A program made the translations under genes and the position numbers. Source: UBA5364 sp050259235 (GTDB taxonomy: Bacteria; Bacillota_I; Bacilli_A; RF39; UBA660). Taken from it: a DNA stretch of 64,000 bases. The notes under the pieces were generated by a model that worked only from the letters and a program-made list of their open reading frames with translations, ran no database searches and was not told the origin of the DNA. Every line of letters begins with the position of its first letter. Position 1 is the first letter of the stretch. Location: positions 124,001 to 188,000 of the forward strand of contig JBLNAG010000002.1 of NCBI GenBank assembly GCA_050259235.1, read 5' to 3'. Positions 18,222 to 26,842 of the stretch are shown here, piece by piece.

Positions 18222-19880
18222 CTACGGTTTCATCTGGACAAGACGGAACGAGTCGTAGCTGCTGGATTCCCCAGTGATGCTGTAGAAGTAGAATGCTCCC
18301 CCAACAGTAGTGTTGTAATAGTCGCCCCCACGGACCGACCAAGGATTAGAAGTGCTTACAAAGAATGCGCCATCACTGTACCAACCACTTGTTTCAGATA
18401 AAGCATTTCCGTAACAAATTCCACCACTACATGCAGTTGATGCTGTTGTAGTTGTGTATCTATCCCAATATTCATTTGTTGGTAAAGTTCCAGCTGTAGT
18501 TACAGCGCCAAATCCACTACTATCTGTTACTGATGTTGCGTCTGTTGGACGATACATTCCCATTGTATATTCCCATGTTCCCCCACTCATGTCATATATT
18601 CCATATATATTTCCAGTAGTACTTGCTTTATATGCTAATGTTTTATCACTTAATTCATTATTTGTTACTGTACAATTAGCATTTATTCCTGGTGCTAAGG
18701 TTGTTGTAGTAGCACATTTTCCATCATAAGTATAAAAACCGGTATTTATATATTCGTTTCCACCTACTAAGATTTGGCTTCCCCCAACATTCCCTCCGCT
18801 TCGTCCAGTATAATAACTACTGCTATTATTTTTATATATTTCGCTATTTATTCCATATTGACTATGTGATAGATATGCGATTGCTCCCCATTCACTATCC
18901 TTCGCCATATGAATTTTTCCATCAGTACTTGTTCCATATGTGGCATTATTTTGCATTGCTCTTGAACTATCATACATTGCTTTTACCGTTTGACTTCGTA
19001 GTGATGTTATATTCGGTAGTATAGTTGGACTACCTATAGTTCCCGTTGTTTCAAATTTTCCTACCCACATACCTGATACTTCAGTTGTTCCAAAAGTAAA
19101 TGCTGGATGAGTTCTATAATTTGTATCAACCGCATTGCCTGTTGATTTGGTTGTTGTTTTGGATTCAAAGATAATATTTATACTTCTTGCGCCAGTTCCT
19201 GATGGTATGGCATATTTATATCTTGGTATCCATACCCACATTGTATTTATATCACTCAAAGGTATAACTGTTCCCGGTAATGCATTTAAATAAGTTGTTC
19301 TATTGGTGCTAGTTACTGTTACAGCATTCGCCCATTCTTTATTATTATAATCATACCATTTATCTATTACATTTGCTTTTATCCAATTTGTTCCATCCCA
19401 TTTAACAGGTATCATTCCTGTTGTTAATTCTGGCATTGAAGCTCCACTTGAGTCTACATATAGAGGAACATTACAATTATCAATTGCTTCTTCGGTTAGA
19501 ATTATCTCACTATCATAATATCCTTTTTTAGTACAATACGTTCCATTATGAATAGCGATAGCTACTTGTCCTTCACTATTTATAATAACATTACCTGATT
19601 TAGGTTTATTTCCATTATAATCTAACTTTTTTCCAGACACACTAGATGATTCTACTCCATCATTATAAGTAAATGTTACTTCTCCAGTTATTCCATTTAA
19701 CAAATCCTTAGAATATAACATTTCTCCTGATTTTACTATTCCATATGCCGAATCTTTAAATGCTTCTTTCGTAGCATTATTAATTAATCCTATAATAATT
19801 GGAGTTGCTATCAATGCAATAATTGCTAAAATAACGATAACTGCTAATAATTCTATTAATGTAAAACCTTGATTTTTCAT
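18222..19880 (-). CDS. Prepilin-like surface protein with FGE/C-type-lectin-like, DGR-type variable C terminus
   Basis: The 552-residue protein starts with a class III signal: after MKNQ, prepilin peptidase would cut at Gly5|Phe6, with Glu10 at mature position +5 and a hydrophobic helix to ~residue 35. A helical stretch leads into a long Ser/Thr/Gly-rich ectodomain. WVWIPRYKYAI, GGTWEYTMGMY (433-443) and RGGDYY...SFRLV (517-548) follow the formylglycine-generating-enzyme/C-type-lectin frame (NGNVWEW...RGGSW...GFR). The last codons (~514-550) have NNC/NNT bias and ~55% GC, unlike the rest of the gene, as expected of the variable region of a retroelement target. It has a consensus promoter, GGGAG site and strong terminator, and sits alone between polC and polA. 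Exported binding protein is inferred; the ligand is unknown. Confidence 0.75.
   Translation of the reverse strand: MKNQGFTLIELLAVIVILAIIALIATPIIIGLINNATKEAFKDSAYGIVKSGEMLYSKDLLNGITGEVTFTYNDGVESSSVSGKKLDYNGNKPKSGNVIINSEGQVAIAIHNGTYCTKKGYYDSEIILTEEAIDNCNVPLYVDSSGASMPELTTGMIPVKWDGTNWIKANVIDKWYDYNNKEWANAVTVTSTNRTTYLNALPGTVIPLSDINTMWVWIPRYKYAIPSGTGARSINIIFESKTTTKSTGNAVDTNYRTHPAFTFGTTEVSGMWVGKFETTGTIGSPTILPNITSLRSQTVKAMYDSSRAMQNNATYGTSTDGKIHMAKDSEWGAIAYLSHSQYGINSEIYKNNSSSYYTGRSGGNVGGSQILVGGNEYINTGFYTYDGKCATTTTLAPGINANCTVTNNELSDKTLAYKASTTGNIYGIYDMSGGTWEYTMGMYRPTDATSVTDSSGFGAVTTAGTLPTNEYWDRYTTTTASTACSGGICYGNALSETSGWYSDGAFFVSTSNPWSVRGGDYYNTTVGGAFYFYSITGESSSYDSFRLVQMKP
18246..18332 (-). other. Candidate diversity-generating retroelement variable region (codons 517-545)
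   Basis: On the coding strand codons 520-526 read GAC TAT TAC AAC ACT ACT then GTT, and later TAC TTC TAC AGC ATC ACT and TCC AGC AGC TAC GAC follow. Nearly all can come from AAC or AAT by changing only the first two adenines. Invariant RGG, GGAF, G and SFR residues interleave with them. This is the pattern left by adenine-specific mutagenic retrohoming. No reverse transcriptase or template repeat is in the window. Confidence 0.6.
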
Positions 19881-19915
19881 TTCTACACTCCCTAAAATTT
19901 TTACTATATAAATGA

Positions 19916-19944
19916 ATTATAACATTTTGATGTTTTTATTTCAA
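19916..19944 (-). promoter_or_regulatory. Sigma-A promoter of the prepilin-like gene
   Basis: TTGAAA (19944-19939), a 17-base spacer and TATAAT (19921-19916), ~35 bases before the start codon. Confidence 0.85.
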
Positions 19945-20037
19945 CATAGTTAATTTATTTTACCAAATTTTAACATATATTAACTATAATTTAATATTTT
20001 GATGAAAAAAATTCTAAAAACGATATCAATATAACTT

Positions 20038-20064
20038 AAAAAAATAGAATAATTTATTCTATTT
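20038..20064 (-). terminator. polC terminator (copy 2 of a 27-base repeat)
   Basis: An 11-bp stem of AAATAGAATAA and TTATTCTATTT followed by seven T on the minus strand, two bases after the polC stop. It is 26/27 identical to 17993-18019. Confidence 0.85.
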
Positions 20065-20065
20065 C

Positions 20066-23000
20066 TTAAAACAATGTTAATTGACTAGATTCAGGCATAC
20101 CATCAAGTATTCCCATTGCACGCATTTTATCAATCAATGTCCCTGAAACTTTACCGCGTTTTTGAAGATCTTCAATACTTAAGAAAGAACCTTTTTCTCT
20201 TTCTTCAACTATTTTCATTGCTACTGTACCTCCAAGACCATCAATTGTTCTAAATGGTGGAATTAATGTTTTATTATCTTCATCAATTAAAAATTTAGTA
20301 GAATCTGATTTATATAAATCAATATTAGCAAAACTATATCCTCTTGCAGACATTTCTAATGCACTTTTTAAAACATCTAAAATAGAATTTTCTTTATTTG
20401 ATGCATCATATCCTTTATTTCTAATATCATTTATTCTTTCTTTAATTGCATTATATCCTTTGATCATTGCTTCAATATCAAAATCAAAACATCTAACTGA
20501 GAAGAAAGCAGAATAATATTCAATTGCTCGATATACTTTAAACCATGCAACACGAAGAGCCATCATAACATATGCTGTAGCATGTGCTTTAGGGAACATG
20601 TATTTGATTCTTCGGCAAGATTCAATGTACCAATCAGCTATTTTTCCTTCTCTCATGATATTATCAAATTTTATCCAACCTTCAGGATCAGCTGTAGGCT
20701 TACCCTTACGAACAAATTCCATTATTTTGAAGGCATCAATTGGTTTTAATCCTTGATATATTAGATATACCATGATATCATCACGACAACCAATTACTTC
20801 ATCAAATTGGATAACTTTTTGATCAATCAAATCTTTAGCATTATTAAGCCATACATCAGTACCATGTGATAATCCTGAAACTTTAACTAATTCTGCAAAT
20901 GATTTTGGTCTAGTGTCTTTTAACATTCCAATTACAAAGTCAGTTCCAAATTCCGGAACTCCATAAGTCCCCACTTCACATTCAATTTGTTCTTTTGTTA
21001 TGCCTAATGCTTCAGTAGAAGAGAATAAACTTAATACCCCTTTATCATCAAAAGGAATTTCTTTCATATCTAGTCCACTTATATCTTGTAACATTCTAAG
21101 AACGGTCGGATCATCGTGCCCTAGTATATCTAGTTTTAAGACATAGTCATGAATAGCATGGAAGTCAAAATGTGTTGTATACCATGCAGCATCTCTATCA
21201 TCAGCTGGATATTGGTATGGGGTAAAGTCAAAGACATCCATATAGTTTGGAATAACAACTATTCCACCTGGATGTTGCCCAGTTGTCCTTTTAACACCAG
21301 TACATCCTAGTGCTAGTCTTTCAACTTCAGCATTTCTAATCATAATACCTCTATCTTCAGAATACCCCTTAACAAAACCATAAGCAGTCTTATCAGCTAC
21401 TGTACCAATCGTTCCAGCACGATAAACATATTCTGGCCCAAACAATTCTTTGGTATATGCATGAGCTCTAGCTTGATATTCTCCAGAGAAGTTAAGATCA
21501 ATATCCGGTACTTTATCTCCATCAAATCCTAAGAATGTCGCAAAGGGCATATCTTGTCCTTCTTTTTTCATCTTAGTTCCACAAGTACATTTCCTATCAG
21601 GTAAATCATATCCTGATGCATAATCCTTTCCTAAAGGAACACCATTTAATTCGAATATTGACGTTTTACAATTTGGACACACATAATGAGCTGGTAAAGG
21701 GTTAACTTCTGTTATTCCCATCATTGTTGCTGCAAAAGATGAACCAACTGATCCACGACTTCCAACTAGATAACCATCATCATTTGATTTTTTAACTAGT
21801 TTTTGAGCAATCAAATAAATAACATCAAATCCATGTCCTATAATACTATCTAGTTCTTGTTTAATTCTTGCTTCAACAATCTCAGGTAAAACTTCACCAT
21901 ATACTTCATGAGCTCGTTTATTTACCATCTCAGTTACTTCTTTATCAGAACCTTCAAAAATAGGTGTATATGGTTCTTTTTCATTCTTAATTATTTTTAC
22001 ATTTTCAACCATATCTGCAATTAAATTAGTATTTTCTATTACAATTTTATTTCTAAGACTTTCATCTAAAAAACTAAATGCTTCTAACATTTCTTTGGTT
22101 GTTCTTAAATGAAAACTTGGAATACTTCTTATTGACTTTTTATTTAAAGGATGTAGTCCCCCACCAGGATTTTTTTGATTAACAATTATCTCACGATATA
22201 TTTTATCTTTTTTATCTAGATGGTGTGAATCACTAGTAGCAACGACAATTAAATCATTATCTTCTGCCACCCTAATTATCTTTTCCACATGATTCTTTAA
22301 TTCTATTTCATTATTAAATTCACCTAATTGTATTAAATGATCATAAATATCTAATGGTTGAACTTCAATATAATCAAAGAATCTCATGATATTACCTAAT
22401 TCATCATCACTAACACTTCTTGCTCTATTAAATACTTCACCATTAGCACAAGAACTACCAATTAATAATCCTTCTCTTAATGAATCTACTTGACTCTTTA
22501 ATATTCTTGGTGTTTTAAATAAATATTTTGTATTAGCATCTGATATTAATTTATATAAATTTTTAATACCTATATTATTTTTAGCTAGGATAGTTATATG
22601 ATACATACTACCAAATTTAAATATATCTTCTTTAGTCATTATCTTATTTAAATCATTAATAACTTCTACTCCTCTAGCACTAAGAATTCTTAACATTTTT
22701 GATAACACAATAGCCGTAGCTTCTGCATCATAATCAGCTCTATGATGTGATTCTTCATCAAATTGTACATCATATCTCTTAGTAACAACACTTAAATTGT
22801 GTTTTGCTTCATCAGGATTTAAGATTCTACTTAATTGCATTGTATCAATAATTGGATTAACTAATTCTCCTAAGTTATACCTACTATAAACACTTGATAA
22901 GAAAGATCTATCAAATTTAGCATTATGCGCAACTAGTGGTAAGTCACCAATCCACTCTTTAAATGTTTTAGTAACTTCTTCTTCATTTCTACAATCTTTA

Positions 23001-24385
23001 ACCATATCATCTGTTATATGAGTAAATTTAGTAATATGTTCAGGTATTTTTCTACCAGGATTAATTAATTCATCAAATCTATCAATTATTTCTCCATCAG
23101 ATATTTTTACAGCCCCAATTTCAATTAATGAGTCACCACTAGTAGCGTTAAAACCTGTTGTTTCAACGTCAAATACAACATAAGTAATACCCATGATTGG
23201 TTTATCAGATGATCCGAATACAACATCAATTTGATCATCAATAACATTAAGTTCTGTACCATAAATTACTTTGATAGGATTTTCATTATCCTTATTTACT
23301 TTCTTGGCTGTCCCATATGCTTCAGGAAAAGATTGAACACTATTATGATCAGTTAAGGCAATTGCTTTATGTCCCCATTTAGAAGCCCTTTTAATTAATG
23401 CTTCAGCACTCACTAGTCCATCCATTTGACTCATAAAAGTATGAGTATGTAATTCTACTCTTTTAATCTCCTCATTATCTTTTATTACTTCATCTTTACT
23501 CTTAATTTCTACTATATCTCTAGCATTTAAAACTAGATCTTTAGAGTATTGATCATTTTTAGTGTACCCTCTTATTTTAACCCATTTTCCAGCATTTAAT
23601 TTTTTTGTTAATGCACTAAACTCATCACTATCCTTAGAAAACACTTTACAAAACATACTATCTGTATAATCACTTATTTTTAAGGTTAGTATTTTAAAAT
23701 TACTTTTAGATGATTCAAAAATATCTACACCAAAAATAAAACATTCAACAATAACATTATTATCTTCATAAGTAACATCTTTTATTTCATAATTTTTTTC
23801 ATTATCAAAATCAATTCCAAGAATTACTTTGGATTCAACTTCTTTTTTTGATTCAACAACTATCGTATTACGCATAGCTTCTATTTCAGCGACTATCTCT
23901 TTTGATTTTTCCTCATTGATTTTAATATCTATTTCAATGTCACCATATCCAATACATTTAAAATCTTCTATTAAATTTTTACACACACTCTTCAATTTCA
24001 TTTTTTCTGCTTTGTTGTTTACTTCAACAGTTAAAATATTATTTTCTAATATAATATTACTATCAACGAATGTCTTTAAAAGAGGATATTTAACACTATA
24101 TTGATTTATTAAGTTATTAAAGTACTCAATTAATTTACTATCATCAAATTTTTCTACACAAAAAATTGGTTTAACAATTTCAAATTGATTAAACCCTTGT
24201 TTAAGTAATTCACAAAATTGATTGTAAATGTCAACTGGTAATAGATTAGTTAATGTAATATGGAAGTAATAACTACTTTCTTTCTTTTTACCTTCTATTT
24301 TATTTAATGTGGCATCTTCAAAATATTTATGATCCTCTATATTCATATTAATTTTTTCTAATAATAATTTCATTTTCTCTTGCAT
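20066..24385 (-). CDS. polC: DNA polymerase III alpha subunit, PolC type
   Basis: PolC is the main replicative polymerase of low-GC Gram-positives. At 1439 residues it matches the usual length. Domains in order: N-terminal region (1-~210), OB fold (~215-300), PHP domain (VELHTHTFMSQMDGLVSAEALIKRA, ~305) interrupted by a DEDDh 3'-5' exonuclease (VVFDVETTGFNATSGDSLIEIGAV, VAHNAKFDRSFL, HRADYDAEATA; ~400-570), a zinc-binding segment (CPNC...CTCG), and the palm with FGFDGDKVPDIDLNFSGEYQ and TGQHPGGIVVIP. The start follows AGGGTGGT. Downstream lies the repeat-like terminator; upstream is the prmC terminator and a TGG-TACAAT promoter-like element near 24405. Confidence 0.98.
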   Translation of the reverse strand: MQEKMKLLLEKINMNIEDHKYFEDATLNKIEGKKKESSYYFHITLTNLLPVDIYNQFCELLKQGFNQFEIVKPIFCVEKFDDSKLIEYFNNLINQYSVKYPLLKTFVDSNIILENNILTVEVNNKAEKMKLKSVCKNLIEDFKCIGYGDIEIDIKINEEKSKEIVAEIEAMRNTIVVESKKEVESKVILGIDFDNEKNYEIKDVTYEDNNVIVECFIFGVDIFESSKSNFKILTLKISDYTDSMFCKVFSKDSDEFSALTKKLNAGKWVKIRGYTKNDQYSKDLVLNARDIVEIKSKDEVIKDNEEIKRVELHTHTFMSQMDGLVSAEALIKRASKWGHKAIALTDHNSVQSFPEAYGTAKKVNKDNENPIKVIYGTELNVIDDQIDVVFGSSDKPIMGITYVVFDVETTGFNATSGDSLIEIGAVKISDGEIIDRFDELINPGRKIPEHITKFTHITDDMVKDCRNEEEVTKTFKEWIGDLPLVAHNAKFDRSFLSSVYSRYNLGELVNPIIDTMQLSRILNPDEAKHNLSVVTKRYDVQFDEESHHRADYDAEATAIVLSKMLRILSARGVEVINDLNKIMTKEDIFKFGSMYHITILAKNNIGIKNLYKLISDANTKYLFKTPRILKSQVDSLREGLLIGSSCANGEVFNRARSVSDDELGNIMRFFDYIEVQPLDIYDHLIQLGEFNNEIELKNHVEKIIRVAEDNDLIVVATSDSHHLDKKDKIYREIIVNQKNPGGGLHPLNKKSIRSIPSFHLRTTKEMLEAFSFLDESLRNKIVIENTNLIADMVENVKIIKNEKEPYTPIFEGSDKEVTEMVNKRAHEVYGEVLPEIVEARIKQELDSIIGHGFDVIYLIAQKLVKKSNDDGYLVGSRGSVGSSFAATMMGITEVNPLPAHYVCPNCKTSIFELNGVPLGKDYASGYDLPDRKCTCGTKMKKEGQDMPFATFLGFDGDKVPDIDLNFSGEYQARAHAYTKELFGPEYVYRAGTIGTVADKTAYGFVKGYSEDRGIMIRNAEVERLALGCTGVKRTTGQHPGGIVVIPNYMDVFDFTPYQYPADDRDAAWYTTHFDFHAIHDYVLKLDILGHDDPTVLRMLQDISGLDMKEIPFDDKGVLSLFSSTEALGITKEQIECEVGTYGVPEFGTDFVIGMLKDTRPKSFAELVKVSGLSHGTDVWLNNAKDLIDQKVIQFDEVIGCRDDIMVYLIYQGLKPIDAFKIMEFVRKGKPTADPEGWIKFDNIMREGKIADWYIESCRRIKYMFPKAHATAYVMMALRVAWFKVYRAIEYYSAFFSVRCFDFDIEAMIKGYNAIKERINDIRNKGYDASNKENSILDVLKSALEMSARGYSFANIDLYKSDSTKFLIDEDNKTLIPPFRTIDGLGGTVAMKIVEEREKGSFLSIEDLQKRGKVSGTLIDKMRAMGILDGMPESSQLTLF

Positions 24386-24441
24386 ACTACCACCCTATAT
24401 TCATTGTACCAAAAATATGAATATTATTAAATGGTTATTAC

Positions 24442-24468
24442 AAAAAAAACTACAATCTTGTAGTTTTT
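24442..24468 (-). terminator. Terminator after prmC
   Basis: AAAACTACAA and TTGTAGTTTT arms with a two-base loop (10-bp stem), followed by eight T on the minus strand. It overlaps the prmC stop. Confidence 0.85.
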
Positions 24469-25255
24469 AATTACTTATAAAGATAAATGCAAAACGATCA
24501 CGATTTTGTAAGTCTTTTTCAATTACAACTTTAGCATCTTTCAAATATTTACTCGCTAACTCTTTGACCATTTTACCTTGTTTATTACCTATTTCAAGAG
24601 CAATCATACCCTTAGGTTTCAAGTAATTATTTACATTCCTTAGAATATTTTCAATTACTTCTAAGCCATCATTATTAGCATATAAAGCAATATTAGGCTC
24701 ATTTTTTTTAACAATATCCATTACATCATCATTAACACTTAAATATGGAGGATTACTAATAATTAAATCATATTTTTTAGTTAATGTAGAAAATAAATCT
24801 CCTAAATAATAATTAATAGAAACATTGTTGATCTTAGCATTATTTTTTGCTACTTCTAAAGCTTTATCTGAAATATCAACTGCATCTACTTTTGAATTAG
24901 GAAATGTTTTTTGTAAAGTAATAGCTATACAACCACTACCAGTTCCCAAATCAACAATATCAATATCATGGTTAAAATAATCATTAATATACTCAACTGT
25001 TTTTTCGATTAATTCTTCTGTTTCAAATCTAGGTATTAAGACATTAGAATTAACATTAAAAATGTTACCATAAAAATCAACATTCCCTATTACATATTGA
25101 ATAGGTATACCACTTAATAACTTTTCAATACCATCCTTATAATTATTTACATCATCAATATATTGGAATAAATAATTTGCTAAATAATTTGCTTCTTCCT
25201 CATTCACAATTTCTTTTAATTTATTTATACCATAATTTATTAACTCTTTATTCAC
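24467..25255 (-). CDS. prmC: Peptide chain release factor N5-glutamine methyltransferase
   Basis: The 262-residue SAM-dependent enzyme methylates the Gln of the GGQ motif in RF1 and RF2. Motifs include IPIQYVIGNVDFYG, NVNSNVLIPRFETEELIE, VDLGTGSGCIAITL and the active-site NPPY (LIISNPPYLS). The start is GTG at 25255, inside the last codons of prfA (8-base overlap), with no strong site of its own, so translation is probably coupled to prfA, its substrate. This prfA-prmC pairing is typical of Bacillota. Confidence 0.95.
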   Translation of the reverse strand: MNKELINYGINKLKEIVNEEEANYLANYLFQYIDDVNNYKDGIEKLLSGIPIQYVIGNVDFYGNIFNVNSNVLIPRFETEELIEKTVEYINDYFNHDIDIVDLGTGSGCIAITLQKTFPNSKVDAVDISDKALEVAKNNAKINNVSINYYLGDLFSTLTKKYDLIISNPPYLSVNDDVMDIVKKNEPNIALYANNDGLEVIENILRNVNNYLKPKGMIALEIGNKQGKMVKELASKYLKDAKVVIEKDLQNRDRFAFIFISN

Positions 25256-26303
25256 CTTTTAACTTACGTACTTGGTCTTCATTAATCAATGCTTCGATTA
25301 TTTCTTCCAAGTCTCCCTCCATAACACGATCCAATTGTTTAATAGTAAAACCAATACGATGATCAGTAATTCTATTTTGTGGATAGTTATATGTTCTTAT
25401 TTTTTCACTACGGTCACCAGTACCAATTTTACTCTTTCTTTCATTTCCAAGTTGTTCTTCTTTTTTTCTTAATTCATTTTCATAAATACGAGTTCTAAGC
25501 ATTTGCATAGCACTTTCCTTATTTTGAATTTGACTTCTTTCATTTTGACAAGTAACTACCGTACCAGTTGGAATATGAGTAATTCTTACAGCACTATCAG
25601 TTGTATTAACACCTTGGCCACCACAACCACCACTACGATAAACATCAATTCTTAAATCATTTGGTTTAATTTCAAGATCAAATTCTTCAGCTTCAGGCAT
25701 AACTAAAACAGTAGCCGTAGAAGTATGAACTCTTCCTTGAGTTTCTGTTTCTGGGACCCTTTGAACACGATGAGCACCACTTTCATACTTCATTTTTGCG
25801 TAAACCTTTTTCCCCTTAATCAAGAATTCAACTTGTGAAAAACCACCAGAAGCTCCATATTCCTCATTAAGTCTTTCAATTTTCCAACCTTGACCTTCAG
25901 CATACTTAGTATACATACGATATAAATCTCCAGCAAAGATATTAGCTTCATCTCCACCTGCTGCACCTCTAATTTCCACGATAACGTTTTTACCGTCCAT
26001 TGGATCTTGTGGTAGTAGCATAACCTCGATGTCCTTTTCAATTTGTTGGAACTTTTCATTTAATTCTACTAACTCTTCTTTAGCCATTTCACCTAAATCA
26101 TGATCATTAACCATTTGTTTAGTATCATCAATGCTCTTTTCTACTTTTTTATATTCTTGAAAAGCATCAAAAAGATCACGAATATTAGCTTGTTCCTTAG
26201 ATAATTGCGTTGTTTTTTTAATATCCGCAATTACTTCTGGTTTCATTAATTCTTCATTTAATTCATTATATCTTTTTTCTATATTTGTTAGTCTATCTAA
26301 CAT
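25248..26303 (-). CDS. prfA: Peptide chain release factor 1
   Basis: RF1 reads UAA and UAG and releases the finished peptide. The ATG at 26303 follows AAGGGTGAT, giving 351 residues; a TTG five codons earlier lies in the site and is less likely. The catalytic GGQ is in RSGGCGGQGVNTTDSAVRITH, and the stop-codon recognition region contains REVPETETQGR-like sequence (HRVQRVPETETQGRVHTSTATV), the PxT type of RF1. It is followed by prmC in an overlapping arrangement. Confidence 0.97.
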   Translation of the reverse strand: MLDRLTNIEKRYNELNEELMKPEVIADIKKTTQLSKEQANIRDLFDAFQEYKKVEKSIDDTKQMVNDHDLGEMAKEELVELNEKFQQIEKDIEVMLLPQDPMDGKNVIVEIRGAAGGDEANIFAGDLYRMYTKYAEGQGWKIERLNEEYGASGGFSQVEFLIKGKKVYAKMKYESGAHRVQRVPETETQGRVHTSTATVLVMPEAEEFDLEIKPNDLRIDVYRSGGCGGQGVNTTDSAVRITHIPTGTVVTCQNERSQIQNKESAMQMLRTRIYENELRKKEEQLGNERKSKIGTGDRSEKIRTYNYPQNRITDHRIGFTIKQLDRVMEGDLEEIIEALINEDQVRKLKGE

Positions 26304-26370
26304 ATTATCACCCTTCAATCACTAAAAATTATACTATATAAATATAAAATAAGCAATAAATTCCTTTCAA

Positions 26371-26400
26371 ATTAAAAGAAGGAAGTATTAACTTTCTTCT
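26371..26400 (-). terminator. Possible terminator at the end of rpoE
   Basis: AGAAGGAAGT and ACTTTCTTCT arms with a four-base loop overlap the stop codon; the T tract (TTTTAATTT) is weak, so partial read-through into prfA is likely. Confidence 0.5.
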
Positions 26401-26831
26401 ATTTCATCTTCAGAAACAATTGATAGATCTTCTATTTCTTCTTCATTTTCATCTAAATCATCATCAATGATACTATCAATATCTTCTTCATCAGCATCTA
26501 GTTCTTCTTCTTCTTCATCTTCTTCTTCATCTTCTTCTAAAATATCTTCTATTTCTTCTTCATCTTCAATAACTAAAGGGATAACATGATTATCTCTTAA
26601 GTCCCATTCAGCAGATTCTAATAGAATAAATCTTCTATCTGTTGTTAAAGAAGTGTAATAATCTCCTACTTTTGCTGTATAATCAGCATCCGTATAATCT
26701 AATAAATCACATATAATTCTAAAAATACTTGGTGTATTCATTGGTTTCTTATTTTCTTTTAATATAATTTCTGTTAAATCTGTGTAAGATAATAAATCTA
26801 ATTCTTCTTTGCTCATATCTTCTAATCTCAT
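26388..26831 (-). CDS. rpoE: DNA-directed RNA polymerase delta subunit
   Basis: The 147-residue protein has the two-part delta layout: an N-terminal HARE-HTH domain (~residues 5-90, SYTDLTEIILKENKKPMNTPSIFRIICDLL...YTSLTTDRRFILLESAEWDLRDN) and a very acidic, disordered tail (~91-147) made of Glu and Asp runs. In Bacilli, delta speeds recycling of RNA polymerase and affects promoter selectivity. AGGAGG precedes the start. The gene lies 11 bases after argS. Its presence argues for the Bacilli class. Confidence 0.93.
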   Translation of the reverse strand: MRLEDMSKEELDLLSYTDLTEIILKENKKPMNTPSIFRIICDLLDYTDADYTAKVGDYYTSLTTDRRFILLESAEWDLRDNHVIPLVIEDEEEIEDILEEDEEEDEEEEELDADEEDIDSIIDDDLDENEEEIEDLSIVSEDEIEES

Positions 26832-26842
26832 ATTTTTTCCTC

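Noticed and set aside
18213..18401. Plus-strand ORF of 62 codons over the variable region
   Set aside because: It is the shadow of the GC-rich 3' end of the prepilin-like gene and has no ribosome binding site.
25820..26059. 79-codon minus-strand ORF inside prfA
   Set aside because: Out-of-frame shadow of a conserved gene, with no site or family.
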